The translations under genes and the position numbers were made by a program. Below, piece after piece: positions 47,078 through 55,502 of a DNA stretch of 64,000 nt (the stretch's first letter is position 1; every line of letters begins with the position of its first letter). The stretch spans positions 124,001-188,000 of the forward strand of contig JASGJW010000001.1 of the NCBI GenBank assembly GCA_047601145.1. Reading direction: 5' to 3'. Under the pieces are notes generated by a model. It was not told the origin of the DNA, searched no databases, and worked only from the letters and a program-made list of their open reading frames with translations. This DNA comes from UBA7672 sp047601145. Lineage in GTDB: Bacteria > Pseudomonadota > Alphaproteobacteria > Caulobacterales > Hyphomonadaceae.

Positions 47078-47941
47078 ATGTTCCAGATCATCGGGGTGGT
47101 GGTTGTCTTCGCGATGGTGTTCGGCGGCTTCCTGCTCGCCGGCGGCCATTTCGACGTCATCATCAAGGCCGCGCCCTTCGAGATGATGATGATCGGCGGC
47201 GCTGCTGTCGGCGCCTTCCTGATCGGCAACTCGTTCAAGACCGTGATGGCCGCAGGCGCCGGCTTCGGCAAGATCATGGGCGGCTGCAAGTGGAAGCCCA
47301 AGGACTACACCGACCTGTTGTCATTGCTATTCGTGCTAACGAAGACAATGAAGACAAAGGGCGTCGTGGCGATCGAACAGCACATCGAGAACCCGAAAGA
47401 GTCCACGATCTTCCAGAACTATCCGAAGATCCTGAAAGACCACTTCGCGACCGACCTCATCTGCGACACGCTGCGCATGATGACGATGAACCTCGAGGAC
47501 CCGCACCAGGTTGAGGAAGTCATCGACAAGCAGATCGAGAAGCACCACCACGAGGCGCACAAGGCCAGCCACGCCATCCAGAACATGGCTGACGCCCTGC
47601 CCGCGCTGGGCATCGTGGCCGCCGTGCTTGGCATCATCAAGACGATGGGCGCGATCTCGCAGCCGCCGGAATATCTCGGCAAGCTGATCGGTTCGGCGCT
47701 CGTCGGCACGTTCCTCGGCGTGTTCCTTGCCTACGGCTTCGTCGGTCCGTTCGCCGCCCGCATGGGCCAGGTGATCGACGAGGAAGGCCAGTTCTACAAG
47801 ATCATCAAGGACGTGCTCGTCGCCCACCTGCACGGCAACGCGGCCCAGGTCTCCGTCGAAATCGGCCGCGGCCAGATCCCGACCGAAGCCCAGCCCTCCT
47901 TCGCCGAGCTCGAAGAAGCGCTCAACGGCGTCAGCGTCTAA
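47078..47941 (+). CDS. motA: Flagellar motor stator protein MotA
   Basis: This 287-residue inner-membrane protein forms the proton channel of the flagellar stator with MotB. It has helices at about residues 4-24 and 36-54 (MMMIGGAAVGAFLIGN), a cytoplasmic domain with many charged residues that contacts FliG, and the conserved pair of helices from about 165 to 220 (MADALPALGIVAAVLGIIKTM with the key prolines, and LVGTFLGVFLAYGFVGP). MotB is not adjacent and is expected elsewhere, as in several Caulobacterales. The gene ends in a strong terminator. Confidence 0.96.
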   Translation: MFQIIGVVVVFAMVFGGFLLAGGHFDVIIKAAPFEMMMIGGAAVGAFLIGNSFKTVMAAGAGFGKIMGGCKWKPKDYTDLLSLLFVLTKTMKTKGVVAIEQHIENPKESTIFQNYPKILKDHFATDLICDTLRMMTMNLEDPHQVEEVIDKQIEKHHHEAHKASHAIQNMADALPALGIVAAVLGIIKTMGAISQPPEYLGKLIGSALVGTFLGVFLAYGFVGPFAARMGQVIDEEGQFYKIIKDVLVAHLHGNAAQVSVEIGRGQIPTEAQPSFAELEEALNGVSV

Positions 47942-47964
47942 GAGTTTACTCCCCGACTGCCATG

Positions 47965-47999
47965 ACGGCCCGGCCTCCGACGCCGGGCCGTTTTCTTTT
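47965..47999 (+). terminator. Rho-independent terminator of motA
   Basis: A 10-bp perfect stem (ACGGCCCGGC with its complement at 47982-47991) and a seven-base loop are followed by TTTCTTTT. It lies 24 bp past the motA stop. Confidence 0.9.
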
Positions 48000-48026
48000 G
48001 GCCGATTGCCCAGAGGAGGACGCGGC

Positions 48027-49391
48027 CTAATCGACCTCTTCGCCATTTGCGGCTAGCGCTGCCCCGCCGAGATAAACCGAGCCGCAGATGAAGATGCGGT
48101 CTGCCCCGCCCTCGCGGGCAATGCGGACTGCCTCGATGAAGCTGTCCGCGACCTGCGCCTTGCCGCCCAGTGTCTCGACGATGCCGGCCAGGTGGCGCGG
48201 TTCAGCGCCGGGGCCGCCTTCCTGCCCGCCGCTGTCGGGAAGCGGACAAACGAAGAGTTCGTCCGCTACCGGCAGGAGTTCGCCCAGCACGGCTTCGACA
48301 TCCTTCACCGCCTGGATGGCCATCACGAGGGCCACACGCTCGCCCGGCGTGCGCGAGGACCGGATCGAGGCGGCCAGCGTGGCGGCGCCGCCGGGATTGT
48401 GGGCTGCATCCACCCAGACGGCGCCATCACCGGCCAGCGGGCCGGGCTTCAGGCGCTGCTGCCGGGCGGGCCACGTCACTTCGCGCAGGCCCGCCGACAT
48501 CTGCTGCGGCGAGATGCGTGTTTCGCCCATCGCTTCGAGCGTGGCGCAGGCGGCGCCGGCGTTCTGCGCCTGATGCTTGCCGCGCAGGCCCAGCCAGGGC
48601 GAGCGGACGCTGAGCTTGCGGCCCTCATAGACGAACGCATCGCCTTCCCAGCGTGCAGTCCAGTCATCGCCGGATTCAGAGACGATCGCCGCAGTGGCGC
48701 GTGCTTCCTCGCGCAGCACGCCAAGCGCGAGCGCCGGCTGCTCGGAAATGATCGCGGGCACGCCTTCGCGGAAGATGCCGGCCTTCAGTCGCGCAATTGC
48801 GGCGACACCGGAAAGACCGAACAGGGCTTCATGGTCGCGGCTGATCGGCGTCACGATCGTGGCCGCCGGCCGCGCCATGACGTTGGTTGCATCGGTTGCC
48901 CCGCCCGCGCCGACTTCGATGATCGAAAGATCGGCATGGGTTTGCGAGAACAGCGTGAAGGCGGCAGCGGTCAGCGCCTCGAAATAGGTGAGGCCTTCCG
49001 TGCGCTGCCAGATGTCGGCCAGGACACTCGCAAGCTGTTCGTCGCTGACCAGCTTTCCCGCAACCCGGATACGCTCGTTGACGCGGACGAGATGAGGAGA
49101 CGTGAACACGTGAACCGACAGGCCCGCCGCCTCGGCCATCGCGCGGATGAAGGCGCCCGTTGAACCCTTGCCGTTGGTGCCGGTGATATGGATCGCAGGC
49201 GGTATGCGGTCCTGAGGATCGCCCAGCCCGACCAGCGCCTTGCGAATGTGCGCCGTGCCGAACGCCGGAGACGTCCGCCCGCTCGCACCCTCGCGAAACC
49301 GGTCGAGTTCATGAGCTACGATCGGCGCGTCAGCCAAGTCCGTCGAATCTCCGTGGCGCGCGCAATCTAGTGTCGACCCGCAATAGGGCAA
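48027..49391 (-). CDS. folC: Bifunctional folylpolyglutamate synthase/dihydrofolate synthase
   Basis: FolC adds glutamate to dihydropteroate and to folates. The 454-residue protein has the P-loop HITGTNGKGSTGAFI near residue 70. Further on are FEALTAAAFTLF, the EVGAGGATDATNV metal-binding segment (Mur-ligase-type), ITPISRDHEALFG and VWVDAAHNPGGAATL. The start is uncertain: ATG 49391 lacks a good ribosome-binding site, and a TTG at 49337 would remove an N-terminal stretch of unusual sequence. It is the last gene of the minus-strand trp-accD-folC run, 49 bp after accD. Confidence 0.95.
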   Translation of the reverse strand: MPYCGSTLDCARHGDSTDLADAPIVAHELDRFREGASGRTSPAFGTAHIRKALVGLGDPQDRIPPAIHITGTNGKGSTGAFIRAMAEAAGLSVHVFTSPHLVRVNERIRVAGKLVSDEQLASVLADIWQRTEGLTYFEALTAAAFTLFSQTHADLSIIEVGAGGATDATNVMARPAATIVTPISRDHEALFGLSGVAAIARLKAGIFREGVPAIISEQPALALGVLREEARATAAIVSESGDDWTARWEGDAFVYEGRKLSVRSPWLGLRGKHQAQNAGAACATLEAMGETRISPQQMSAGLREVTWPARQQRLKPGPLAGDGAVWVDAAHNPGGAATLAASIRSSRTPGERVALVMAIQAVKDVEAVLGELLPVADELFVCPLPDSGGQEGGPGAEPRHLAGIVETLGGKAQVADSFIEAVRIAREGGADRIFICGSVYLGGAALAANGEEVD

Positions 49392-49439
49392 AACACCTTC
49401 CCGGCATGCGGGAAGTCAGCGTGCTGCCGGCAAGAAGAA

Positions 49440-50339
49440 TTACTTTGCTGCGGCTTCTTCAGCGGCGACCGCTTTCGAGCGGCGGCCGCGCGAGGCGGGC
49501 ATCAGCATGCCAAGAACGGCGCCGATAGTCGCCGTCAGCTCCTTGCGGTGGCAGACGATATCCACCATCCCGCGCTCGCGGAGGAATTCGGAGCGCTGGA
49601 AGCCTTCGGGCAGTTTCTCGCGGATGGTCTGCTCGATGACGCGCGGACCGGTGAAGGCGAGCTGCGCGCCGGGCTCTGCGATCTGCACGTCGCCCAGCAT
49701 CGCGTAGGACGCCAGGACGCCGCCCGACGTCGGGTCGGAAAGGACGACGATGTAGGGAAGCTTGGCGCGCTTCACGTCCTGGATCGCGAGGACCGTGCGC
49801 GGCATTTGCATCAGGGCGAAGGACGATTCCTGCATGCGGGCGCCGCCCGAAGCGGTGACCACAATCAGCGCCGCCTTGCGGGCGACAGCCGTCTCGGCCG
49901 CCTTGATGAAGGCTTCGCCAGCGGCCATGCCGAGCGAACCGCCCATGAAGGCGAAGTCCTGAACCAGGATGACAGCCTTGCGGCCGTTGATCTCGCCATG
50001 GGCGGCGATCATGCAGTCTTCACGGCCCGTCTTGGCTTTCGCCGCCTTGAGGCGGTCGGTGTAGCGCTTGTCGTCCTTGAACTTGAGCGGATCGCGCATG
50101 ACCGGCGGCATCGGGATCTCGGTCCAAAGCCCGCCATCGAACATGTACTGGAAGCGCTGCTCCGGGCTGATGCGCATGTGCGCGCCCGACGGCGTCACCC
50201 AGTAGGCGCTCTCGAGCTCCTGCCGGTACACCAGCTCGCCCGTCTTGGGGCATTTGACCCAGAGGCTGTCGCCTTCAGTGTCATCCCGCTTGGCGAAGAT
50301 GGACTTCAGGCCGGGCGGAAGATTGGTAAGCCAGTTCAA
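49440..50339 (-). CDS. accD: Acetyl-CoA carboxylase carboxyltransferase subunit beta
   Basis: AccD with AccA transfers the carboxyl group from biotin to acetyl-CoA. This 299-residue protein starts MNWLTNLPPGLKSIF and has the crotonase-like core with GASGGARMQESSFALMQM and the oxyanion-hole glycines. The usual four-cysteine zinc ribbon is degenerate: the first pair is CPKTG and the second TPSGA, leaving only one Cys. This pattern is familiar in alphaproteobacterial AccD and is not a defect. Its ATG overlaps the trpA stop by four bases (ATGA). Confidence 0.96.
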   Translation of the reverse strand: MNWLTNLPPGLKSIFAKRDDTEGDSLWVKCPKTGELVYRQELESAYWVTPSGAHMRISPEQRFQYMFDGGLWTEIPMPPVMRDPLKFKDDKRYTDRLKAAKAKTGREDCMIAAHGEINGRKAVILVQDFAFMGGSLGMAAGEAFIKAAETAVARKAALIVVTASGGARMQESSFALMQMPRTVLAIQDVKRAKLPYIVVLSDPTSGGVLASYAMLGDVQIAEPGAQLAFTGPRVIEQTIREKLPEGFQRSEFLRERGMVDIVCHRKELTATIGAVLGMLMPASRGRRSKAVAAEEAAAK

Positions 50340-51176
50340 TGTACGCTCCGATCACGACGAGCCATGACTATGGCGTTTGACAGTGTCTTAGCAACCACAC
50401 TTATTCTCTTGACAGACGATGCAGGATCGCCCTGCTCCACTGCCGCGCGGACCTCTTCGACCAGCGCCGAACCCACGACCACCCCGTCAGAAATACGAGC
50501 AAAAGCAGCGGCCTGTTCCGGCGTACGGACGCCAAAACCCACTGCGACCGGCAGTTTCGAGATGCGTTTCGCACGCTCGACGCCAGCTGAAATATCCTGC
50601 TGGGCACCTACGCCCGCGCCGGTGACGCCTGCCACCGAGACGTAATAGACGAAGCCAGACGAGCCGTTCGCCACTGTTTCCATGCGCTTTTCGCTCGTGG
50701 TGGGCGTTGCAAGACGGATCACGGCCAGGCCGTGCTTCGCCAGCTCCGTCCGCAACGGCGCATCCTCTTCAGGCGGCAAATCAACGGTGATCACGCCATC
50801 CACTCCCGCATCCGCGGCCGCCTTGGCGAACGCGGCAAAACCCATTCGGTGGATCGGGTTCGCATAACCCATGACGATGAGGGGCGTTGAAGTGTTAACA
50901 GAACGGAAACGGCGGGCGATTTCTAACGTAACCGTAAGACTTCCCGCCAGCGGCCAGCGCACGCAGGGCTGCCTTCTGGATGGCCGGTCCGTCGGCCATC
51001 GGATCGGTAAAAGGCGCGCCCAGTTCGATAATGTCCGCGCCAGAAGCCGATAAAGACAGGAGATTCTGGTAGGACGTCTCGATGTCCGGGTCTGCGGCCA
51101 TGAGATAGGCCACAAAGGCTGCGCGGCCCTGGCTGGCGCAGTTGGCAAACGTTGCGGAGATGCGGTCGGCGGTCAT
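50336..51176 (-). CDS. trpA: Tryptophan synthase alpha chain, frame broken near residue 78
   Basis: TrpA cleaves indole-3-glycerol phosphate to indole, which passes to TrpB. The N-terminal part reads from ATG 51176 (MTADRISATFANCASQGRAA, with catalytic-region Glu in DIIELGAPFTDPMADG) to ALRALAAGG near 50944. The frame then goes astray and ends at 50895. The rest of the enzyme is in another frame from about 50943 (SLTVTLEIARRF, LIVMGYANPI, DGVITVDLPPEE, AVGFGVRTPEQA) to the stop at 50336. Removing one base within the plus-strand run TTCCC at 50941-50945 joins them into a collinear 279-residue protein whose junction aligns with the family residue for residue. The lesion is either a sequencing indel or a real mutation. 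Confidence 0.9.
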
Positions 51177-51333
51177 CTGGAAGGAAAAGGGCTTCTCGGT
51201 CGACTGGCCAAAGCACGTGTCTTTAGGCCCCGAAGCGGGGCGGAAGCGGCGTTAGATACCTGAAATCGGCCCCGTACCCTATCCCCCCGGACGCTTCCCG
51301 ATGCCGCACTGCAACAAAGGGCGAACAGTCGCC

Positions 51334-51744
51334 TCAGGCGTGTGCCCCGCCCCCGACCGGGCAGCCAATAGCGGGATCGACGAGTTCGAACTCGAGCACG
51401 GTCCGCTCGCGCCGCCGGAAGTTCGACTGGAAGGAGCGCACGACCAGGCAGCCATGGACGCCATCGGCGTTCGCCGGGCCGCTCCAGGTCTGCTGGTCAA
51501 TCGAGGCCCAGCCCTTCTCCTTCAGCTGCTTTGCGTAGGGCGCAAACGCATCCGTCGCTGCGCCATAAAGACAGTCGATCGGGCTGTCCTTCTCCGTACC
51601 CGGAGCTTCGCTTGGACAGGCCGAGCGCAATTCATCGTCGGCGGACACTGAGAGATCGAGTTTGCCTGGTAAAATGATCTTCGGCTTTGCCGGCCCGCTG
51701 CAGGCTGCGAGCACAAGCGCCATCAGCAGCAGGCCGCCCCGCAT
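51334..51744 (-). CDS. Lipoprotein of unknown function between trpB and trpA
   Basis: This protein of about 136 residues has a lipoprotein signal (MRGGLLLMALVLAAC) and a mature domain with four further cysteines (SACPSEAP, DCLYGAA, HGCLVVR, GCPVGGG), suggesting disulfides in the periplasm. The start at 51744 has GGAG ten bases upstream; ATG 51774 is an alternative. I recognise no family. It sits on the same strand as trpB and trpA, in a position where those two genes normally overlap or abut, so it looks like an insertion in the trp operon. Confidence 0.65.
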   Translation of the reverse strand: MRGGLLLMALVLAACSGPAKPKIILPGKLDLSVSADDELRSACPSEAPGTEKDSPIDCLYGAATDAFAPYAKQLKEKGWASIDQQTWSGPANADGVHGCLVVRSFQSNFRRRERTVLEFELVDPAIGCPVGGGAHA

Positions 51745-52012
51745 CTCAGATCTGCTCCAGCCGAGCTTCTCCATCTTCAACCTCAACAACTGGCGTTAGA
51801 CACTGAAGGCGCCCCACTGCGGGCGGCGGGTAATTCGATTGCAGATGGTCGCACAAAGCACTCAGTTGACGAACGCCAGGCTGACTTGCGCAACAACGCC
51901 TTTCTGGCGCTCCGGATCACACGAGACGGCTGTGAGATAGGCACACACAGGTTGATCCGGACAGGATTTCCTATGCTCCCAATCTTGGAGATAGTTACGG
52001 CGCCACAGCGCT

Positions 52013-53254
52013 TCAGATTTTCATTCCAAGGTGGGCCGCGACGGAGAAGATGTCCTTATCGCCACGCCCGCACATGTTCATGATGATGAGCCCGTCCTTT
52101 CCGAGCTCCTTCGCGACATCGCCGACGCGCGCCAGCGCGTGCGCAGGCTCGAGGGCCGGGATAATGCCTTCAAGGCGCGTGCAGAGCTGGAAGGCGTCGA
52201 GCGCTTCCTTGTCCGTGCAGGTGCGGTACTCCGCACGTCCCGTCTCGTGCAGGAAGGCGTGTTCAGGACCGATGCCGGGATAATCGAGACCGGCCGAGAT
52301 CGAATGCGCATCGATGATCTGCCCGTCCTTGTCCTGCAGCAGATAGGTGCGATTGCCATGCAGGATGCCGGGCTGCCCGCCCGAGAGCGAGGCTGCGTGC
52401 ATGCCGGTTTCGACGCCATGGCCCCCGGCCTCGACGCCGATCATCTTGACGCCCTCATCCTCGATGAAGGGATGGAAGAGGCCGATCGCGTTGGATCCGC
52501 CGCCGATCGCTGCCACCAGAGCATCTGGCAGGCGACCTTCCTGTTTCAGGATTTGAGCGCGCGCTTCCTTGCCGATGATCGACTGGAAGTCACGCACCAG
52601 CTCGGGATAAGGGTGCGGACCTGCCGCCGTGCCAATGACGTAAAACGTGTTCTTGACGTTGGTGACCCAGTCACGCAGCGCCTCGTTCATCGCATCCTTC
52701 AGCGTGCCCGTGCCCGAGGACACCGGCACGATCTCCGCGCCAAGCAGGCGCATACGGAAGACGTTCGGCTTCTGGCGCTCGACATCCGTCTCGCCCATGA
52801 ACACAACGCACGGCAGGCCGAAGCGCGCGCAGATGGTCGCTGTCGCAACGCCGTGCTGACCTGCGCCAGTCTCGGCAATGATGCGCGTCTTGCCCATGCG
52901 CCGCGCGAGCAGCACCTGACCGATGCAATTGTTGATCTTGTGCGCGCCCGTGTGGTTGAGCTCGTCGCGCTTGAAGTAGATTTTGGCGCCGCCGAAATGC
53001 TTCGTCAGGCGCTCGGCGAAATAGAGCGGGCTCGGGCGGCCGACATAGTGTTCGAGCAGCCAGTCGAACTCTTCCTGGAATTTGGGATCAGCCTTGGCTG
53101 AGCGGTATTCGCGCTCGAGGTCGAGCACGAGCGGCATCAGCGTCTCGGCGACATAGCGCCCGCCGAACTCGCCAAAGCGGCCATTGGCGTCGGGCCACTG
53201 GCTCCAGCTGTTGGAAGGAGCCGTTCTTGAACCGGAGTGGGCGGCGTCTGTCAT
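52013..53254 (-). CDS. trpB: Tryptophan synthase beta chain
   Basis: TrpB condenses indole with L-serine using pyridoxal phosphate. The 413-residue protein carries the PLP lysine in RDELNHTGAHKINN, AETGAGQHGVATAT with the catalytic Glu region, the phosphate-binding GGGSNAIG, and the C-terminal MCGRGDKD. Length and order are normal for TrpB1. It follows the acidic small protein gene and trpF on the same strand. Confidence 0.97.
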   Translation of the reverse strand: MTDAAHSGSRTAPSNSWSQWPDANGRFGEFGGRYVAETLMPLVLDLEREYRSAKADPKFQEEFDWLLEHYVGRPSPLYFAERLTKHFGGAKIYFKRDELNHTGAHKINNCIGQVLLARRMGKTRIIAETGAGQHGVATATICARFGLPCVVFMGETDVERQKPNVFRMRLLGAEIVPVSSGTGTLKDAMNEALRDWVTNVKNTFYVIGTAAGPHPYPELVRDFQSIIGKEARAQILKQEGRLPDALVAAIGGGSNAIGLFHPFIEDEGVKMIGVEAGGHGVETGMHAASLSGGQPGILHGNRTYLLQDKDGQIIDAHSISAGLDYPGIGPEHAFLHETGRAEYRTCTDKEALDAFQLCTRLEGIIPALEPAHALARVGDVAKELGKDGLIIMNMCGRGDKDIFSVAAHLGMKI

Positions 53255-53377
53255 GCCGCTCCGATAGACCGCCCGGCGCCGGGTTCCAAGCCCTGCAGCC
53301 GGCCTTTCTCCAGTAGCCCCCCCGACTGTCGCGGCAGAGTCCGGCCCGGCGGAACACCGCCAGGCCGGGTTCAGCCG

Positions 53378-53587
53378 CTATTCCTCGTCTTCGTCCTCGT
53401 CGTCCTCGTCTTCCCCGTCTTCGTCCTCATCTTCGTCTTCGTCGTCATCCTCATCGGCGTCTTCGTCCTCATCGTCTTCGTCGTCCTCGTCGTCCTCGGG
53501 CATGGCGAGGACGGCGGTGTCACGGAGACCGGCCAGCAATACGGCCAGATCAATCTCAATCGGTGCAGCTTCAGGCGTGAGGGACAT
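53378..53587 (-). CDS. Asp/Glu-rich small protein in the trp locus
   Basis: This 69-residue protein has an ordinary N-terminal 30 residues (MSLTPEAAPIEIDLAVLLAG...) followed by about 39 residues that are nearly all Asp and Glu. AGGAAAGCTC directly before the ATG is a good ribosome-binding site, so it is probably translated. The acidic tail is encoded by imperfect tandem GAC/GAG/GAA codons and is prone to length change. Function unknown; an extreme negative charge would suit binding of basic proteins or metal ions. It sits between trpF and trpB on the same strand. Confidence 0.6.
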   Translation of the reverse strand: MSLTPEAAPIEIDLAVLLAGLRDTAVLAMPEDDEDDEDDEDEDADEDDDEDEDEDEDGEDEDDEDEDEE

Positions 53588-53682
53588 GAGCTTTCCTTTG
53601 AATCACGTGGCGAGCCGCCACGAGCGTTACACTCGATAGTTAGCTCGCATGTGACAGGAAGAAACAGCCGAAGGCCAGCGGA

Positions 53683-54342
53683 CTAGCCAGCAGCCTTCGC
53701 GGCCTTGATGAAGGCTTCGACTTTCGCCTTGTCCTTGACGCCGGGGCTCGCCTCGACACCGGACGAGACATCGACGGCCGGCGCACCGCTCTGGCGGATC
53801 GCTTCGGCGACGTTCTCCGGCGTCAGACCGCCAGAAAGCGTCCAGTCCTCGTGATCGTGGATGCGGAAGCCCTTGAGGATCGACCAGTCGAAGCTCTTGC
53901 CGTGGCCGCCCTCGCGCGTTGCGCCCTTGGGCGGCTTTGCGTCGAACAGGAAGGCGTCGGCCGCCTCGAAGGCTTCAGCGTCCTGCAGGTCGCGCTTGCT
54001 GGCGACGCCGATCGCCACCACGACCGGAACCAGGGAATGCTTCCGCGCAAAGCCGGCCACCTGCCCGGGCGTTTCCTTGCCGTGCAGCTGGACCGCTCCG
54101 ATCTCGGGCGTCTCGTTGATCAGCTCATCGAGCCAGGGAATGTCGAGCGTCGCCACCACCCATGGCTCGGCGCCGAGTTCGGCCGCCTTGCGGATCAGGG
54201 CCTGGGCCTTTGCTTTCGGCACGAAGCGGGGGGATGCCTCCACAACCACGAAACCAACCATGTCGGCCCCGGCCTCGATGGCCATGGCGACATCTGATTC
54301 GCTGGTGAGACCGCAGATCTTGACGCTGACCATCTTCGCCAT
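53683..54342 (-). CDS. trpF: Phosphoribosylanthranilate isomerase
   Basis: TrpF converts N-(5-phosphoribosyl)anthranilate to the ribulose form in tryptophan synthesis. The 219-residue TIM barrel has the catalytic Cys in VKICGLTSESDV, GADMVGFVV and VQLHGKETP. The catalytic Asp is in FLFDAKPPKG, and the phosphate-binding loops are TLSGGLTPENV and VDVSSGVEASPGVKD. An ATG three codons in (54333) is an equally good start. It heads the trp cluster on the minus strand. Confidence 0.97.
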   Translation of the reverse strand: MAKMVSVKICGLTSESDVAMAIEAGADMVGFVVVEASPRFVPKAKAQALIRKAAELGAEPWVVATLDIPWLDELINETPEIGAVQLHGKETPGQVAGFARKHSLVPVVVAIGVASKRDLQDAEAFEAADAFLFDAKPPKGATREGGHGKSFDWSILKGFRIHDHEDWTLSGGLTPENVAEAIRQSGAPAVDVSSGVEASPGVKDKAKVEAFIKAAKAAG

Positions 54343-54393
54343 CCGGCGGTAACGGGCCTTGGTTTTGCAGCGTTTTTTCTGGCCCAGACAAGC

Positions 54394-54418
54394 AAAAAGG
54401 GCGGCGCTCAGGCCGCCC
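54394..54418 (-). terminator. Rho-independent terminator of mscL
   Basis: On the minus strand a stem GGGCGGC/GCCGCCC with a six-base loop is followed by five T residues. It lies 43 bp past the mscL stop and separates it from trpF. Confidence 0.88.
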
Positions 54419-54460
54419 CTTTCGTACGCTACTGAACTCTACTCAGGCGTTTCAAATAAC

Positions 54461-54874
54461 TCAGCGCCCCTTGGCAAGCAAGTCCCTGATCTCGGCAAGG
54501 AGTTTCTCCTGTGCAGTCGGCTCGGGCGGAGGTGGAGGCGCAGCCTCTTGCTTGCGCTTCATTGAGTTCATGCCTTTGACGACCATGAACATCGCGAACG
54601 CGACTATCAGGAAGGTGATGATGTAGTTGATGAACTTGCCGTAGTTGATGGTCACAGCGGCGATTTCCTTGCCGTCCGCGCCCATGCTTGCGGGCTTCAG
54701 TTCATAGGCCAGTTTGGAGAAGTCCATGCCGCCTGTGATCAGACCGATCACCGGCATGATGATGTCGTTCACCAGGGAGGTGACGATGGCTCCGAAGGCT
54801 GCGCCGATGATGACGCCGACCGCGAGGTCGACGACATTTCCGCGCATCGCAAATTCGCGAAATTCCTTGAACAA
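54461..54874 (-). CDS. mscL: Large-conductance mechanosensitive channel
   Basis: MscL opens on membrane tension to release solutes during hypo-osmotic shock. This 137-residue protein has the amphipathic N-terminus FKEFREFAMRGNVVDLAVGV, TM1 with the glycine-rich gate (IIGAAFGAIVTSLV), a periplasmic loop and TM2 (NYIITFLIVAFAMFMVVKGM). The C-terminal helical bundle segment ends LAEIRDLLAKG. A poly-Pro stretch precedes it. Confidence 0.97.
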   Translation of the reverse strand: MFKEFREFAMRGNVVDLAVGVIIGAAFGAIVTSLVNDIIMPVIGLITGGMDFSKLAYELKPASMGADGKEIAAVTINYGKFINYIITFLIVAFAMFMVVKGMNSMKRKQEAAPPPPPEPTAQEKLLAEIRDLLAKGR

Positions 54875-54993
54875 GGTGTCTCCCCTTTGCCGCCCGACGC
54901 CTGATGTGCGTCAATTGCAGTCTCGCAACGGGGGTCAGGCCCGTCCAGCCTGAATCCGGCAGGGCGGCTATTCCCTCCTGGGCGAAATGGGGA

Positions 54994-55296
54994 TCAGTCC
55001 CGATCTTCGGGATCGTGGCCGTTATTGAGCCGCGATCGCAGCTCCTTGCCGGCCTTGAAGAAAGGCACGTGCTTGGCCTCCACCGAGACCGAATTTCCCG
55101 TACGCGGATTGCGCCCTGTGCGCGCCTCCCGCTTTCGCACGGAGAACGCGCCAAAGCCACGTAACTCCACGCGGTCCCCCCGCTCCAAGGCAGCAGCGAT
55201 CTCGTCGAAGATGACATCGACGATCTTCTCGACCTCACGCACTTTCAGCGTGGGGTTCTCTTCGGCCAGGCGGGCGATGAGTTCTGAACGCAGCAT
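54994..55296 (-). CDS. ihfB: Integration host factor subunit beta
   Basis: IhfB dimerises with IhfA and bends DNA. The 100-residue protein starts MLRSELIARLAEENP, has EIAAALERGDRVELRGFGAF and the DNA-intercalating arm ARTGRNPRTGN with the conserved Pro, then VPFFKAGKELRSRL. It follows rpsA on the same strand, an order common in proteobacteria, but a terminator lies between them so it has its own promoter or depends on readthrough. Confidence 0.95.
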   Translation of the reverse strand: MLRSELIARLAEENPTLKVREVEKIVDVIFDEIAAALERGDRVELRGFGAFSVRKREARTGRNPRTGNSVSVEAKHVPFFKAGKELRSRLNNGHDPEDRD

Positions 55297-55442
55297 GGGG
55301 GCAAAATCGCGCTAGAGCGAAAGAAAGACAAGGGTTTTTCGCGAACTTCCTGCGACGAGACGCATCGTTCCTGTACCGGATCGATCCACGGGGCTTGGAA
55401 CCTTGAGGAATCCCTGTCGCAATCCCGGCGTCAGGCGGGCCG

Positions 55443-55478
55443 GAAAAGCAGAACGCCCCCGCTTTCGCGAGGGCGTTC
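55443..55478 (-). terminator. Rho-independent terminator of rpsA
   Basis: An inverted repeat spanning 55451-55478 (GAACGCCC... with GGGCGTTC, plus an inner CGC/GCG pair and a TTTC loop) lies 25 bp beyond the rpsA stop and is followed on the minus strand by a T-rich tail. Confidence 0.8.
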
Positions 55479-55502
55479 CGGTCACTTCGATCGATAAGCG
55501 GA

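Noticed and set aside
49440..50339. Loss of the AccD zinc-ribbon cysteines as a defect
   Set aside because: Alphaproteobacterial AccD proteins commonly lack them, and the catalytic core is intact.
53378..53587. Acidic stretch as a simple triplet-repeat artefact
   Set aside because: A good ribosome-binding site and a normal N-terminus argue for a translated gene.
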